In this document: piece by piece, positions 63,352 through 64,000 of the stretch | Layout of the letters: each line of letters begins with the position of its first letter | How positions within the stretch are numbered: position 1 is the first letter of the stretch | Assembly: GCA_036702975.1 (NCBI GenBank) | Contig: DATNPX010000050.1 | Coordinates: forward strand, 62,001 to 126,000 | DNA from: DATNPX01 sp036702975 | GTDB lineage: Bacteria; Cyanobacteriota; Vampirovibrionia; Obscuribacterales; Obscuribacteraceae | DNA: 64,000 nt | Direction: 5' to 3' | The notes under the pieces: model-generated | Databases searched by the model: none | What the model was told of the DNA's origin: nothing | Seen by the model: only the letters and a program-made list of their open reading frames with translations | Translations under genes and position numbers: made by a program

Positions 63352-63645
63352 TTATAGACCAGCAGCACCGAAAGAACCAAGGCTAGCACCAGAGAAACTC
63401 TCTACTTCTTTCAATGACATTGGAGCCGGTGTCTTTACCTGTTCTTCAACTGTTTCTGGTTGGCGAACGGTGACCGTTCCTTCAATCAATGCGAGCTTTT
63501 CACCATCGGTCATGGATGTTTGTTGCTTTGTCGCTTCGGTCGCTTTGTGTGAGCGAGCAAATGACGGGGCTGCACCCACTACCACTAAACTTTGCAGTAC
63601 CACTAACGATAAAAGTTGTTTTTGAATTTTTGAAATGTTAAACAT
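63352..63645 (-). CDS. Small exported protein of unknown function
   Basis: The 97-residue product has a signal peptide (KQLLSLVVLQSLVVVGAAPSFA, cleaved near SFARS) and a polar mature part (MTDGEKLALIEGTVTVRQ and PETVEEQVKTPAPM). A near-perfect ribosome site, AGGAGG, lies eight bases before the ATG, the best in the window. I do not recognise the family. The high expression signal is the main evidence that it is a real gene. Confidence 0.75.
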   Translation of the reverse strand: MFNISKIQKQLLSLVVLQSLVVVGAAPSFARSHKATEATKQQTSMTDGEKLALIEGTVTVRQPETVEEQVKTPAPMSLKEVESFSGASLGSFGAAGL

Positions 63646-64000
63646 GATCTAAGCCTCCTATTGCGATCCGGACTATGTTGTTTCGAAGAATGTCTCGTCC
63701 AGATCGACCCAGCACCTTCGCGTTTTTCAAATGACTAATCGGGTTGCCTATTTGACTGCCCTGCTATCGATTTGATGTGTCGCTCCTTCGTGCATCACTT
63801 ACACTCCTAATCTAGCGAAGTGCAACCAAGGCAAACAGACATCAAGTTATAGTGGTATAGAAATTACCAGGATCAAGCAGCAGCCCAAATCAGTTGTTAT
63901 TTGAGGGTTTCCGGCACTTAGTTTTTCAAATTAGTCAATGCACATCCGAAATACTTTCTAAAATTCAAGGTTTAATTGCAAAACTTCAGATGGTGCCACC
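63646..64000. other. Window end, no gene seen
   Basis: About 355 bases upstream of the small exported protein. No ORF, repeat or hairpin of note was seen. The promoter of that gene should lie here, but I found no clear -10/-35 pair. Confidence 0.4.

Noticed and set aside
1..64000. CRISPR arrays, insertion sequences, prophage genes or integrases
   Set aside because: No regularly spaced repeats, transposase, integrase or phage structural proteins were found on either strand.

Overview
The window is a gene-dense chromosomal segment of moderate GC (roughly half) with short gaps, many GTG/TTG starts and several AGGAG/GAGG ribosome sites. The mix of genes fits a non-photosynthetic relative of the Cyanobacteria (Vampirovibrionia/Melainabacteria, perhaps Obscuribacterales). 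It includes AdhE fermentation, Bacillus-type NagB, DUF4388-type proteins, a very long low-complexity TPR secreted protein, and large multi-membrane surface-glycan enzymes. That placement is inference from gene content; no rRNA or complete marker set is present. No phage, IS element, CRISPR array or plasmid function was seen, so this looks like core chromosome with a strong cell-envelope accent.

Layout. 1-6.4 kb: an RDD membrane protein, citrate synthase, a large Tyr/Gly-rich repeat protein, a coiled-coil exported protein, an Mpo1-like protein and a ferritin-like protein. 6.5-9.8 kb: a Mla-like set (MlaC-like protein, ABC-2 permease, ABC ATPase, STAS protein) in which the usual MlaE permease seems replaced. 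9.8-16.4 kb: AdhE and the divergent 1166-residue TPR protein. 16.5-26.3 kb: membrane glycosyltransferases, a matrixin-like protease, NagB, an FAD oxidoreductase, a secreted cyclophilin, a saccharopine-dehydrogenase-like enzyme and a membrane protein. 26.5-37.9 kb: a surface-glycan locus with two large YfhO/GT-C-like paralogs in opposite orientation, a sugar epimerase, a GT2 enzyme, then an operon of a CofD/YvcK-GT2 fusion, a HAD phosphatase and a nucleotidyltransferase. 38-43.4 kb: a DUF4388 plus degenerate GGDEF protein, an SGNH-like protein, a secreted repeat protein and an acyltransferase-3. 43.4-52.2 kb: DnaK, a metallo-beta-lactamase-fold protein, a TIM-barrel-like secreted protein, a DUF4149 protein and glycogen phosphorylase. 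52.2-56.5 kb: a GNAT pseudogene and the NAD locus nadA-nadB with a divergent NrtR-type regulator. 56.6-64 kb: a permuted papain-like protein, a likely structured RNA, an HD phosphohydrolase, then ffh-rpsP-khpA, and small genes.

The most unusual items are: (1) the CofD/YvcK-GT2 fusion operon, which appears to start at an AUU codon; (2) the Mla-like cluster with an ABC-2 permease; (3) the structured non-coding RNA candidate with its own terminator near 58 kb; (4) the out-of-frame 109-base overlap of rpsP and khpA; (5) two palindromes in the nadA/nrtR divergent region.
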